Shown here one piece after another: positions 9,977 through 20,738 of a stretch of 64,000 bases of DNA (positions within the stretch are counted from its first letter, which is position 1; each line of letters starts with the position of its first letter). Under the pieces are notes generated by a model, which had not been told where the DNA came from, did not search any database, and worked only from the letters and a program-made list of their open reading frames with translations. Source of the DNA: Diphasiastrum complanatum (taxonomy: Eukaryota > Streptophyta > Lycopodiopsida > Lycopodiales > Lycopodiaceae); contig CM055095.1 in assembly GCA_029204225.1 (NCBI GenBank), forward strand, positions 74,701,501 to 74,765,500. Reading direction: 5' to 3'. Both the position numbers and the translations under genes were made by a program.

Positions 9977-10466
9977 TGTGAAACACAACCTGTAGTACGG
10001 CCTGCAAACAGAGAATGGAATTTATAACACTTTGATTGCATTTGGATCATAAAAACTCAATACAAATGTGGAGTAGCTCGAGATTGCCAATAAGCTCTCA
10101 AAAATATTCTAAGTGTTTACTATGGAGAGCTCACGACATAGAAAAGCCTCTTTCTTTGTAAAGTTAGGTGAATTTCAAGCATGTAATAAGGAAGTTAACT
10201 TGGCTTTCTTGCCCTAATTTGCCAGCATAGCATCATTCCTAGAGTCATGCCAAGAAGTGGCTAGTTGGTCAATCTCCACCACAAATCTAGGATTTAGGTC
10301 CTATAAAGTAGGAATCGCTACCAAATTGACTTGACCTAGTCGATCTAACCTATACTAGGCTAGGTTTTCCACGTGGCTCCATGGCCTCACACTTGTGGGG
10401 CCCACTTATGTACATAATTTAGAATATTTGACATGCTAGATTTGCCTACATAGGCAATTTTTCACA
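9977..10466 (-). repeat. Probable 3' LTR of copia B
   Basis: The inner edge is clear: the - strand reads TGTGAAAAATTGCC just after the purine-rich end of pol (AAATTTGAGGAG). The outer edge is placed at a TGTGAAAC on the + strand at 9977, giving inverted TGTGAAA/TTTCACA ends and 490 bp. It is a single copy here, so the outer edge is uncertain. Confidence 0.5.
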
Positions 10467-11546
10467 CTCCTCAAATTTAGCTTTGGAAATTATGATACTT
10501 CTATCACTTACTCCAATTTTAGATCTTAGCTTAACAAATGAATCCTTAGGCAAAGATTTAGTGAATAGATCAGCTAAGCAATTCGATGAAGACACATGTT
10601 GCAGCTTGATCTCTTTGGCTTGCACCTTCTCCCTCACAAAATGATGAGCAATCTTGATGTGCGTGCTCCTTGCATGGAATGTAGGATTATTAGCAAGTGA
10701 TTGGGCTGATTGGTTGTCACAATAGATGGTAGAAACCTCCTCCTCCATGACATGAAGCTCCACCAATAGCCTCTTGAGGCATAAGACCTCCTTGCATGTT
10801 GATGTCAAAACCTTATACTCGGATTCTGTGGAAGATAAGGAAATTGTATCTTGCTTTTTGGAAAGCCATGATACTATTCCATCACATAAGAAAGTAGCAA
10901 ATGCACTTGTAGATTTTGGATCCACTATTTCACCCACAAAATTTGAGTCACTATAAGCTCTTAAGACAAGATTAGTCCCATTGTACAATATGCCAAAATT
11001 CCTAGTTGATGAGATATATCTTATGACTCTTTTGGCCATTTTCCAATGTGATACCAAAGGACTTTGCATAAAATTTTTCAACACTATAACTAAGATCAGG
11101 TCTAGTTATAGTCGAATAGATTAAGGAGCCTATAAGCCTTCTATATAGAGTGATGTTCTCAAAGGATGCTTCATCACCATCAATAAATGCTTTTACATGT
11201 GGCTCCATTGGAGTCTCCATGCCTTTACAATTCTTCATTCTACATCTATCTAGGATGGATGTAGCATACTTAGATTGAAAAATAAAGCTAAAGTCCAATT
11301 CTCTTATGAATTCTGTTCCTAGAATGAAGTTCAATAGGCCGAGATCTACCATTTTAAACTCTTTAGATAAAGCAAGCTTTACATCTCTTATTCCATCTAG
11401 ATCATTTCCACTTAAAATAATGTCATCAACATACAATACAAGAATAAAGATCTTTCCATCATGAAATCTTATGTACAATGATGGATCATAAAAACTTAAA
11501 ACAAAGTTGATGGAAATAAGAAAAGAGTTTAGCCTGGAGTACCATG
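10446..11546 (-). pseudogene. copia B RT-RNase H fragment, frameshifted
   Basis: From the right: WYSRLNSFLI, SLYIRFHDGKIF, the YVDD motif (about 11420-11435), LGTEFIREL, ETPMEPHVKA, YRRLIGSLIYSTITRPDLSY; a frameshift near 11080; then RNase H with YSDSNFVGE, KKQDTISLSSTESEYKVL, CDNQSAQSL, ARSTHIKIAHHFVREK and ADLFTKSL. The last codons (CEKLPM and stop) run 20 bases into the LTR, as in the related elements. Truncated on the right by a foreign LTR. Confidence 0.88.
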
Positions 11547-12351
11547 TGTTGGATTTACTCCTTCTACTCTCCTAAATCCCATTTTTAATCTGCCTCCATT
11601 CTTGCTGCATATTTACTAACGTTGTCATGCAGCCTACATATTTACACACAAATTCGCATAGACGAATAAAAGGCGAAAGAATCGCGAACACTGTGATTTT
11701 ACACAGGTTATGGTGACAGGCGAAAAGGGGACACTATCCTACAGAATGCCGAAGGTGTCCTAAAAGCTAAGGCACCCTGTAAATCTTATCCTAAGGCCAT
11801 TCGTAAGAGTGACCCACTTTTTGCATCATCACCAACGTTCACTTCAACACTAGCTGATGTCGCACCCTTTTTATGCTCACTCCATGCAGTTGTGCTAACA
11901 AATTGGACAACGATTGCAGCCACCCATGATCGCCTACAAACAACACATCCACTCTGTACTTTCACATATGCACACCTGTAATATTATGTATATATACATA
12001 TTATGGACACCATTCATGTGATGATGATGATCAGATGATCAAGTGAGAGAAGTTGTATTGTGCTCTACTGCATTATTAACATGTATACATGATATACTTA
12101 ATCTGATATAGCTCTTTGTTCTGCATTCCGATTTGTGTTAATATTGCTATGCTTGTTTTTCATTTTGTCTGATCTTTCTAGTTGTTCTTTCTGGTAATAG
12201 ATAATTAACTTCTAGTCTTGTCTTTCGCGAATCATTTGCGACTAATTATCAGTCGAGCACAGTCTAGCTCTTCGCAAATCATTCACGACATATAATTTGT
12301 CTTGCAATTCACAACAAATTATTCATCTAGCGCTTCATCCATTAAATGTTT
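11547..12351 (+). repeat. Truncated LTR of family G
   Basis: Begins TGTTGGATTTACTCC and matches the reverse complement of the LTR at 62881-63884 over most of its length, including the CTCTCCTAAATCCCATTTTTAATCTGC-like start and the later run of TCGCGAA/TTCGCGAC-type motifs. The homology ends at GTTTGG near 12351, before the LTR end, and gag sequence of another copia follows directly. The missing end and absent primer site show a rearranged junction rather than a clean insertion. Confidence 0.75.
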
Positions 12352-13435
12352 GGTTGGTGAAAACACTGATGATCAGGCACTTATGACACACCAAAAGCAA
12401 GGCAAAGGCAAGGGCAAGAAGAAGTCTAAGCAGTAGTTTGCCAAGACTCATAAGGATGAGAGATCTTCCAGCAAGACCAAGAAGAAGGGCAAATGCTTCC
12501 ATTGTGGCAAAAAGGGCCATTGGAAGAGTGAATGTCAGAAATTCTTGGCAGAATCAGACAAGGGAAAACCAAAGCAAGCAGGTAACCTTGTCGTTGAGGG
12601 TGAAATTGAAGACTCTAGTATCTTCATATCAGGATTGTCATCTAATCAAGATGATAAAGCATGGTACATTGACTCGAGAGCCACAAGACCTATGACAGGT
12701 AACAAGGATTGGTTCAGTAGCTTGAAAGTTTTGGATAATGGAACATCCGTTTTACAAGCAAATGGTGATGTGTGCAAGATCAAGGGGATAGGCACCGTTT
12801 CAATCCAACTACCTAATGGCAAAAGCATGATGACCAAGGAGGTGCTTTATGTACCAGGTTTGAAGAAAAATCTACTTTCCGTTGGCATCATTATTGATCA
12901 AAAGTTGAAATTTGAATTTTCCCATGATCGTTGCTTTGTAAAGGATGTGAACCAAAAGTTCAAGGTCATTGCTGATGGTATAGGGGATCCCAACACTAAA
13001 TTGTACAGGTTGAATGCTACAATCAAGAAACAACATGGTCTTATCTCATCCATTCCATGGCAAACTGAACTGTGGCATAAGAGGCTTGGTCATTTGAACT
13101 TAGGAAGCCTCAGTTTGATGAGGAAACTGGAAATGGTGAGATGATTGCCTATGATGGAAGTCCATTTGAAGACGATGTGCGAATCATGTGTGTATGGAAA
13201 GAAACATCGAGAGAAGTTCAATAAAGGTGGTGTTGCAAGGGCAAAGAACATTTTGGATCTGATCCACACAGATCTATGCGGGCCTATGAGAACTATGTCC
13301 TTAGGTAAAGCCTTCTATTTCATGACCTTCATTGATGAATATGTCACGTAAGACGTGGATTTACTTCTTGAAGAGGAAATTGGATGCGTTTGACACTTTC
13401 AAGAGCTTCAAAACATTGGTAAAAAATAAGACAGT
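12352..13435 (+). pseudogene. copia gag-protease-integrase fragment (element K)
   Basis: Starts mid-gag with a Lys/Gly-rich segment. It has a CX2CX4HX4C knuckle (CFHCGKKGHWKSEC, 12493-12534) and a protease region where the active site reads DSRA instead of DSGA (about 12670). The HHCC finger is WHKRLGHLNLGSL...CESCVYG (13073-13195), then the integrase start HTDLCGPM (about 13265). Stops at 12436 (TAG), 13142 (TGA) and 13349 (TAA) interrupt it. It ends where the truncated LTR of the next element begins. Confidence 0.88.
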
Positions 13436-13746
13436 GTTGTCTAATTTGATTGCTTAACTGATATCCAAAGAGCCTGGAAGATAAAGTAGTCTTTATAACC
13501 ACAGACCTTGACCAAATTGTTTCATCATTGGTGTTCCTGAATGCCAATTTACTCAAATATATTTGGATAACCAGATATGTTGTTGTAGTATTCACTGTGA
13601 ATATTGCACATTCCATTCCGTTAACCGTCACATATACACTTATCATACAAAAGATGAGATTATTCTCTCTCTTGGGGAACGATCAAACCTTTTATACTAC
13701 TTAATTCATTGATTTTGTGAAAATCTATAATGACTAGGCCACCACA
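13436..13746 (+). repeat. Left LTR of J, 5'-truncated
   Basis: About 311 bp homologous to 15588-15892, ending CCACCACA. The first 700 bp or so present in the right LTR are missing, and copia fragment K abuts directly. Confidence 0.8.
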
Positions 13747-13751
13747 TAATT

Positions 13752-13769
13752 TGGCGCCGTTGCCGGGGA
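13752..13769 (+). promoter_or_regulatory. Primer binding site of J (TGGCGCCGTTGCCGGGGA)
   Basis: TGGCGCCGTTGCCGGGGA five bases after the LTR end matches the primer site typical of plant Athila/Tat-type gypsy elements and differs from the TGGTATCAGAGC of the copia elements around it. Confidence 0.8.
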
Positions 13770-13834
13770 GATGAATTTCATTTTTTGCAATATTTTTAAG
13801 TGTATTACATCTACGAATCTTTCTCATGTGATGC

Positions 13835-14827
13835 ATGCCAAGAACATACTCTCAAGTAACTCTTGAACAAAAACATTTAGAGCGTGCACATCGATTAGAA
13901 GCATATAGAAAATCTAGAGATTTGTATTTGTAGAATTTCAAAACTCGTCAGTTAGAGCAAGATTAACACCTAAAGCGTTTAATGATCTTCTAAATGCTAC
14001 TATAGCATTTGTAGATTCATTTGAGAAAAAATCCGTTAAAACACCAAGTTCTACAGATTCGTCTGATTCTACTTTTGAACCAAGTTCAGAATCAAAATCT
14101 TCTTCTTCAGAACCATTATCTGAGCATAGTCTAGATTCTGATCCTCCAAATCCTCCGAGTCCTCCAAGTTCACCTGGTTCGTCATCATCTGATAATATGG
14201 CTAACCCAGCGCCACCCACATCTACAAAAATCAGATATGATTTCTTTGCTGGATCATCATCTAAAGATGCAGATAGTTATTTGTCGTGGTTTGAATCCAT
14301 TACCATAGCAAATAAAGAACATACGGACGTGGGAAATCTACATAGATTGAGAACCCAACTATTCTCATTATTTGGAGGAAGTCAAAACAAATAATATACT
14401 TCGCTCCACTAATCCAATAACCAGACCATACTATACTTACAGTTATGTAAATATTGCTTCTCTCATCTCATATGCCCTTTTATCCGTTCAACAACTGTAC
14501 ATTAAAGCAAAATTCCTAGAATATACATATGCTGCCCTCTCACTCACTGTCCCTTCTGCTGAGATGTCTGAAATCTTGTCTGAGGATAGTTGGTACAAGC
14601 ATCTTGTAAACAACACATTGATCGATAACCCTTTCGCACCAGTGGGGAATCAAGGAATGGGAGGATATCCCAATCTGTCATTTCAGGAAGATTACAACCA
14701 GAAGAATAATTATTTCCTCGCTACAAAAGGAATGACCTTGGAGCAAGTTAATGAAGAGAACGAAGCCCAAGCTAAGATTATCTTTCATAGCAAGCCAGCC
14801 AACAGAAAGCAACAAAGAAGGATGTAA
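13835..14827 (+). pseudogene. gag-like remnant of element J
   Basis: An ATG at 13835 opens a short basic stretch ending in a stop near 13932. Later pieces (14197-14394, with DFFAGSSSKDADSYLSWFES, and 14372-14827) are in different frames. The first piece resembles the N-terminus of plant gypsy gag (F-G-...-DA...W...FE). The C-terminal piece has no domain I recognise. A Ser/Asp/Pro-rich coding stretch precedes it at 13940-14200. Probably a decayed gag with at least two frameshifts. Confidence 0.5.
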
Positions 14828-14869
14828 ATAAATTGTTTGCGAGCCGCTACATAGCTGAGGAAGGGAATA

Positions 14870-15892
14870 TGTGGAGCCTCATGATCCCACATTATCCAAG
14901 TGATTGTTATATATTATAAAAATTTTCAATTTTTATATATGTAAATGTGCTATAGTGCCTACATACATGTAAAGGCCTATTTTCACTTTGTAATTCACAT
15001 CTAGGAGAGAACTCGCGACGTTTGTGCGACGTTCTATAGAGACGCAGTAGCGGATCTCAATCGACTTTTTGACGTTTGGTAAACGACATTGAGACCGGTG
15101 ATCGTTCTCATAAGGACGACACTTCGTGCCATTGTACTTACGTATTTGCACAGTTCTGAGTATCAATAGAGAGAGAAGAGCAAGTTTTCTATAGCTCAAG
15201 CATTCTTCTCTCTACCATCTTTTACAGTATTACTTCTTATCAATTGAGCGAATACACTCTGTATGATCTGTGAATGTTTGTGATACTGCTCTGTTTGTGT
15301 CATACACATTTCTCATGTTTTACTGAATTTTAGCCACTCTAACGTGGATTTTTAGGCATAACCAGCAAGCAACAATTCTGACTAATGAGTGCAGAGAATA
15401 AGCCGAAGCTGTTAAGCATAACCTTTATCAAAACTTCTTTCAATTCTGAATGAGCTATGTGTTCAGATAACGAACTTGTTTGATGCTCTGTTTTGTTAGC
15501 TTCCTGCGATAAGAACTAAATCTATGTGTTTGATTAAGAGGAATCTTTAGCCAATGTGATTCTATTTGATGAATCTATTTGCTAGTTGTTGTCTGATCTG
15601 ATTGCTTAACTGATATCCAAAGAACCTGAAAGATAAAATAATCTTTATAACCACAGACCTTGACCAAATCGTTTCATCATTGGTGTTCCTGGATGCCAAT
15701 TTACCCAAATATCTTTGGATAACCAAATATGTCGCTGTGGTATTCATTGTGGATATTGCACATTCCATTCCGTTAACCATCACATATACACTTATGATAC
15801 AAAAAATGAGATTATTCTCTCTCTTGGATCAAATCTTTTATACTACTTAATTCATTGATTTTGTGGAAATCTATAATGACTAGGCCACCACA
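14870..15892 (+). repeat. Right (3') LTR of J
   Basis: 1,023 bp with ends TGTGG...CCACA, preceded by the purine tract GAGGAAGGGAATA (14857-14869). Its last 305 bp repeat the left LTR with scattered differences. Flanked on the right by the leader of copia D2. Confidence 0.75.
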
Positions 15893-17019
15893 GTTTCAAA
15901 TCTTGGTGCATTATTTTGAAAGCATTTGTTGTTGTTCAAAGGAGTGCTTTGTGCATTGAAACAGGTTGAAAGAGAAGATCAAGTCATTGCTACATGGCAA
16001 CCTCAATTGGAGTCATGTTGGAAGCCAATGATAGACTTACCTCAAGTAACTATTCATTGTGGAAAGTGAGGATGGAATCACTTCTTGAGATGAATGATGT
16101 TTTGGATATTGTTGTAGGTTTGGAGGAGAGACCAGCAATACAACAAGATCAACTGAGGTATGATAAGAGGGCCAAGAAGGCTCTACACATGATAAAGATG
16201 AATGTTACCAATGAGCTTCTCAAGGAAGTAGGTAAGTGCATATCATCTTTGGAAGCTTGGGATTCATTGAAGCAGCTTTATGAATCCAAGTATACTTCTA
16301 GAGTGTTACTCTAAGAAGTCAAATCTTATCTTGTTGCAAAAGAATGAAGAAAGTCCAAGTACTTTTGTTTTGACGATGAAAGCATTGAATGATGAGTTGG
16401 CTTGCATTGTTGAAAGCATTAAGGAAGGAGAGCTTATTCAAGTGATTCTTAATGGCTTGTTGGATGCTCATGCTAATATTGTTCAAAGTATTGCTATTCA
16501 AAAGAATTTGCCAAGTTTGATGGATCTTCAAGAGATCTTGATCAATGAAGAATATAGGCTTCAAGCAAGAGGTGGATCTACATCGATACTTCAAGATGAT
16601 GCTATGTTCAGAAAGGGCAAATTCAAGGGCAAAGCCAAAAGCAAGTGGTCTAAAGGGCAAGATCAAGTGGATGCTTCTTCAAGTGGCAAAAAGAAGGATA
16701 GATCAAAGCTCAAGTGCTTCTATTGTGACATCAAAGGACACTTTGCAAGTGAGTGCTACAAGAAGAAGAGAGATCAAGGAGACAAGCAAGGTAATCTTAC
16801 TCTTGATGAGGATGGTTTGGATGTGCAAGATGCAAATGACGATGCTTTTGTGATGTCTTCATGTATGCTTGCTAATGATGGAGATCTAGATCCTTGGTGG
16901 ATTGATAGTGGAGCAAGTTCACACATGACCTTTCACAAAGAGTACTTCACTTCTTTGTTGGCATATGGAGATGACAAGAGGGTGATCTACACGGCCAATG
17001 ATGGTGAGTGTGCAATCAA
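15893..17019 (+). pseudogene. copia D2, part 1: leader, gag and protease start
   Basis: Same family as D1, + strand. ATG at 15994 starts MATSIGVMLEANDRLTSSNY. A one-base frameshift near 16306 moves translation to the frame open at 16280-17026. The zinc knuckle CFYCDIKGHFASEC lies at about 16718-16760 and protease DSGASSHMT at 16903-16930. It ends after GECAIK at 17019, where a truncated LTR of D4 begins. Sequence 16814-17019 is repeated at 22545-22745, so the two halves overlap rather than abut. Confidence 0.88.
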
Positions 17020-17166
17020 AGTTTGAGACTTCTTCAACATGAAATATATACTAAAATAAAAGTATCTAGGCCTCTTTCACACGTGTGAAATGTTAGATCC
17101 AAAACTACGTACAAAAATTGCCAATTTAGGCCTCAAACTAGCTAGGAAATGTTGACAATTTTCACA
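17020..17166 (-). repeat. 3' LTR of D4, truncated
   Basis: 147 bp matching 22391-22539, ending TTTTCACA. The outer 500 bp are missing. The break shares AAAG with the host sequence (ATCAAAG versus CTAAAG), a microhomology junction. The G-box palindrome is at 17075-17090. Confidence 0.88.
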
Positions 17167-17179
17167 CTCCCTCTTCAAG

Positions 17180-18343
17180 TTAACTTGCTAGTTTTACAAC
17201 ACTAATTTGCTCCAACCTAAGAATGATCTCCATCATGATAATAGACCTCTTCTCAAGTGTTCTAATATGTACAATATGAAGTACAACATAATTGATATAG
17301 ATAACAGTGTCCATATAGGATGCTTCACTATTTCTTACATCAATTTTACATAGAATGGTGAACATGATACATGTAAAAGAACATAGAATTATAATGAAAG
17401 GATTCCTCCATGTATCCACCTTTGAATTCTCCGTAAAATAGCAGCAAACAAGCTGTAAGTGAAAGTAACTAAGTGTTTGCATGCCTCCTCCACATTCCAC
17501 TATGCCCATAGTGAATGCACCATGTATCTCCATGAATGAACCTCCATCACCACCTTGCCTTTGTAGATCTCCAATCCATGAAAGCCCTTGAGTGAATGAA
17601 TGCCAAAATGATGTGTTCTCTGCTCCATTAGAATGAGCAAAACTTGAACCTGAAATACTTGTAGTATCTCCACAATATTTGCATACAACCCTTGATCCTA
17701 CATTGTCAACAATTTGCCAATTTGCCAACACTAGGATGCTAGATCTTGAACTTTGCTCAAAAGTAAACATATTGACCACTTCAATATCTTTCAAGATTTG
17801 AATGAATACATGTACTTGATCATAAGAACCAGCAATGATAACTATTCCATCTCCAAGATCCAAATGATGCAAAACTATGGAACTAGTTTCATTGAATTTT
17901 GACAATTTCAACACATTGACATGACAATGTTCATACATGAGATTAAACAAATAAGGTAGAGTAAAAGGACACTTCCTTGCTGCTCCAAGAACCTTACTTG
18001 AACCTTCAAGAACCTGTAAAAATAGATTCAAAATGCTTTGCCCATGTGGCTCTCCTTTGATGCTTTTGACTAGCTTCCAATTGCTACTTGCCTCTTGGTG
18101 TTGATGAAGCAATTCAAGATCAACATCTTGATCTTCCAATAAAACATCAAGGACTTTGCATTTATAAACATCTTCATATATGAACCTCTGAAGATACTCC
18201 CTCTCAAACACATGATTAACATCCCATAGGATCTCATCATTGCTTGATTTCAACTTTTCAATATAGTTAGTGAAAACAATGTCACCATCATAAACCAAAA
18301 GATAGATTTCTACAATTCTATCCAACATGAAGTAGAGTATCAA
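17180..18343 (-). CDS. Orphan module ORF of D4 (387 residues), function unknown
   Basis: Uninterrupted 387-codon frame (the first codon is TTG, so the true start lies in the upstream frame or is not used). No recognised domain. Segments shared with F and D5: EDQDVDLELLHQHQ, LVKSIKGE, GSSKVLGAARKC, YLFNLMYEHCHVNVLKLSKF, GGDGGSFMEIHG, GGGMQ, CKIDVRNSEASYMDT. Two Cys pairs (VVCKYCGD) are visible but no complete zinc finger. The C-terminus (VVKLAS) is followed in frame by LEEGV and stop across the polypurine tract, matching the last codons of D1 pol (LKLASNVEEGV). It therefore behaves like a replacement of RT and RNase H in the pol frame. Function is not known. Confidence 0.6.
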   Translation of the reverse strand: MILYFMLDRIVEIYLLVYDGDIVFTNYIEKLKSSNDEILWDVNHVFEREYLQRFIYEDVYKCKVLDVLLEDQDVDLELLHQHQEASSNWKLVKSIKGEPHGQSILNLFLQVLEGSSKVLGAARKCPFTLPYLFNLMYEHCHVNVLKLSKFNETSSIVLHHLDLGDGIVIIAGSYDQVHVFIQILKDIEVVNMFTFEQSSRSSILVLANWQIVDNVGSRVVCKYCGDTTSISGSSFAHSNGAENTSFWHSFTQGLSWIGDLQRQGGDGGSFMEIHGAFTMGIVECGGGMQTLSYFHLQLVCCYFTENSKVDTWRNPFIIILCSFTCIMFTILCKIDVRNSEASYMDTVIYINYVVLHIVHIRTLEKRSIIMMEIILRLEQISVVKLAS

Positions 18344-18887
18344 ACCTAATCAAACTAGCCCATTTGAGATCAAACCAAATCTCAATGAGCTCACCAATGA
18401 GATCTTCCTTGCCTTGGAGAAATTGCCACTTGAGTTGCTCCATGTAGTCTTCTTCATCCAACCTTTTGCCATCTTGATCATGCATGAACACTCCACCACA
18501 ATCATAGCAACCTTTGAGTTGATGAAGAGATGTAAGATCCATGTCTTGAATCTTCCCAAGAGTCACTCTTCCTTTGCCCTTTCCTTCACAAGACTCCCTC
18601 TTAATGATCACACCACAAAAGTTAGCAATCTCCCTCTTGATAGTTGCATCATAAGAAATGGAAGATTCTTGAACATTAGAAGCCATGAAAAGAATACATA
18701 GTTCCTTCAACATAAGAATGATTAAAGTACTTTTTCTTGTCAAACCTGGACTTTTAATCAATGATATAGGTAATGATAATGAACCCTCACTATCATTCAC
18801 AAGAGCATCATTCAAAGTACATTCTACTTTGAACACTTCACATTCATCTCTCCCTTTTGACTTGAGATCTTCCTCACCAAGTCTCAC
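18318..18887 (-). CDS. Orphan frame of D4, middle part (189 residues)
   Basis: Open frame on the same strand, overlapping the ends of both neighbours by a few bases, so the three frames probably derive from one longer coding region broken by frameshifts. Acidic-basic mix with KREIANFCGVIIKRESCEG and LHQLKGCYDCGGVFMHDQDG; the LHQLKG segment resembles LHQHQLKG in D5. The listed start is GTG, not ATG. No known family recognised. Confidence 0.45.
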   Translation of the reverse strand: MRLGEEDLKSKGRDECEVFKVECTLNDALVNDSEGSLSLPISLIKSPGLTRKSTLIILMLKELCILFMASNVQESSISYDATIKREIANFCGVIIKRESCEGKGKGRVTLGKIQDMDLTSLHQLKGCYDCGGVFMHDQDGKRLDEEDYMEQLKWQFLQGKEDLIGELIEIWFDLKWASLIRFDTLLHVG

Positions 18888-19861
18888 GATAGAACCTTTT
18901 GATTACTTTCTTTATGAATACATGTGACACCACTTGTTTCACAAATGACTTTTTTGGACTCATCACATAAAGATACAAAAGAAACTTTTTCTTCAATCAT
19001 GCTCAAAGCACCATCTCTTTCCAAATGAGTAAGTAAGTCATTAGCAATAACCAGTTCCAAAGAAGAGTTTTCATCACCTCCATTGATGAAGTTATCTCTC
19101 TTCTTACCTTTTTCATTTTTGCACTTGCCATGTAGTTCCATTGAAGATCCACCAAGACTTGGAAATCTATGAGTAGAAGAGTTCAAACATGATACTAATT
19201 TAGCACCACCAGACTCCATTTGACTAGTAGGTAGCACTAGTCCATCTTCAAGATCCAATGGATCCAAAACATTGATCATAGATTCACCAAAAGTTGCTAA
19301 GTTAGCACAACAATAACTATCTCCAAGAAGCTCATTAGATCTCAACCTAGATCTAGCATAAGGAAGTTCTTTAGACTTTGCATAAGATCTACCAATCTTA
19401 TTGATACTAGGGATTGACTTTTGAAAGTTGAGAGAACCACCAACATCCATTTCATTCCTCTTGCTAGACATAACAAATGCATCAAGCTTGTAAAGTCTAT
19501 TGCCCATAGCAATCAAGACATATCCCTTAGTAATGAAGCAAACATCCCCAACAAACTTTGTCTTGTACCCTTTTTTGAACATTTGACCAACACTTAGCAA
19601 ATTCCTTGAAAGTGAAGGAATGTAAAGAACACCATCAAGCCTTAAATTCCTATTAGTAGAAAGGCAATTTGGAATTGAGCCAATACCTTTGATCATACAC
19701 TCACCACCATTTGGCATGTGAACGACTTTCTTGGTTCCAACATAAGAGATCAAAGAAGTAAAGAACTCCTTGTGACTAGTCATGTGTGAACTAGATCCAC
19801 TATCTATCCACCATGAATCCTTGTCACTTCCACTTGACATTAGACTTGAAGAACACATCAT
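18884..19861 (-). CDS. D4 protease with integrase remnant and orphan extension
   Basis: Begins within gag-pro: WWIDSGSSSHMT gives the aspartic protease active site (about residues 17-25), followed by the usual copia protease stretch to LLSVGQMFKKG and YKLDAFVMSS. A short KSKELPYARSRLRSNELLG is a worn version of the integrase-finger tail (KSHRLAYSRSTSRSKE in D1). After it the sequence changes to orphan module: FGESMINVLDPLDLEDGLVL, PTSQMESGGAKLVS and GGSSMELHG. The first two segments have counterparts in D5 at 60960-61070. 325 codons, no internal stop. Confidence 0.65.
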   Translation of the reverse strand: MMCSSSLMSSGSDKDSWWIDSGSSSHMTSHKEFFTSLISYVGTKKVVHMPNGGECMIKGIGSIPNCLSTNRNLRLDGVLYIPSLSRNLLSVGQMFKKGYKTKFVGDVCFITKGYVLIAMGNRLYKLDAFVMSSKRNEMDVGGSLNFQKSIPSINKIGRSYAKSKELPYARSRLRSNELLGDSYCCANLATFGESMINVLDPLDLEDGLVLPTSQMESGGAKLVSCLNSSTHRFPSLGGSSMELHGKCKNEKGKKRDNFINGGDENSSLELVIANDLLTHLERDGALSMIEEKVSFVSLCDESKKVICETSGVTCIHKESNQKVLS

Positions 19862-20738
19862 GAGATAATCACAAGAATCTAGATCCTCATTAGAAGTACA
19901 AAAGTTGTTTTGTTTGCTACCTTCATTACTTTGCTTCTTATGACATTCATTTGCAAAATGACCTTTTATCCCACAATAAAAGCACTTGAACTTTGACTTG
20001 TCTTTCTTTCTAAAAGAAGTAGAAGAGGAGGAAGAGTGATCATCATGATCCGAGTTACCACCTTTCGACTATTTCCCTTTGCCTTTACCTTTGCCTTTGA
20101 CTTTGCCTTTTGTGAAGAAAGCCTCTTCACCTCCACCTTGCAAGGATCCACCATCAAGCTTTGATTGCAACCTATGTTCTTCAGCCAATAAGATTTCTTG
20201 CAAGTCAACCACACTTGGCAAGACTCTTTGAATGACAAAACTTTGCACAAGGTTAGCATGTTCATCTAGCAAACCATTCAACATAACCTAGACTATTTCA
20301 CCATCTTTTATGTTCTCATCAATACATGCTAGATCATCACTTAAGAACTTAACCCTCAAGACAAATGCATGAGCACTTTCACCCTCTCTTTGCCTACTAG
20401 AAAATATTTTCTTCCTTGGGGTCAATACCCTAGATGTGGACTTTGATTCAAAGAGCTTCTTCAAGGCATTCCATGCCTCACTTGCACTTTGACTAGTACC
20501 AACTTCCTTGAGAAGTTCATTGGTAACATTCATTTTAATGATACGAAGAGCCCTTTTAGCCTTCTTATCAAACCTTTGTTGCTCTTGAACTATGGGTGGT
20601 CTCTCTTCAGTTCCGACAACTATGTCCATGAGTTCATTCAACTCAAGTAAGGATTCCATCCTCACTTTTCAGGTAGAGTAGTTTGATGAACTCAACCTAT
20701 CATTAGTTTCTAACATGATCCCACCATTGGAAGCCATG
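19862..20738 (-). pseudogene. D4 gag, broken by three stops
   Basis: ATG at about 20736. MASNGGIMLE start and about 86% or higher visible identity with D1 gag, including VRMESLLELNELMDIV, NVTNELLKEVG, SSRQREGESAHAF and the zinc knuckle CFYCGIKGHFANEC (about 19945-19990). Nonsense codons replace Trp near 20668 (STWK to ST-stop-K), Gln near 20287 and Trp near 20068. All are explained by C to T or G to A change, typical of decay in methylated transposons. Long pieces remain open (20288-20665, 20069-20284). Confidence 0.9.

Larger units (their letters stand above)
9977..11546 (-). mobile_element. Truncated Ty1/copia element B (RT-RNase H plus 3' LTR)
   Basis: Minus-strand pol remnant (10467-11546) joined to an LTR on its left. 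The upstream part of the element is cut off at 11546, where a family-G LTR (TGTTGG...) starts. The gag, protease and integrase are missing. Confidence 0.8.
13436..15892 (+). mobile_element. Short non-autonomous LTR element J (gag only, gypsy-type primer site)
   Basis: A truncated left LTR (13436-13746), primer site, gag-like remnant and full right LTR (14870-15892) with an internal region of only 1.1 kb. The shared LTR segment includes TTGACCAAAT..TTTCATCATTGGTG and the end ACTAGGCCACCACA. There is no protease, RT or integrase, so the element must have been moved in trans. The left end was lost together with the target duplication. Confidence 0.75.

Noticed and set aside
13938-14219. Acidic 93-codon frame on the - strand
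   Set aside because: Antisense to a Ser/Pro-coding stretch of the gag remnant. Acidic composition follows from the codon complement.
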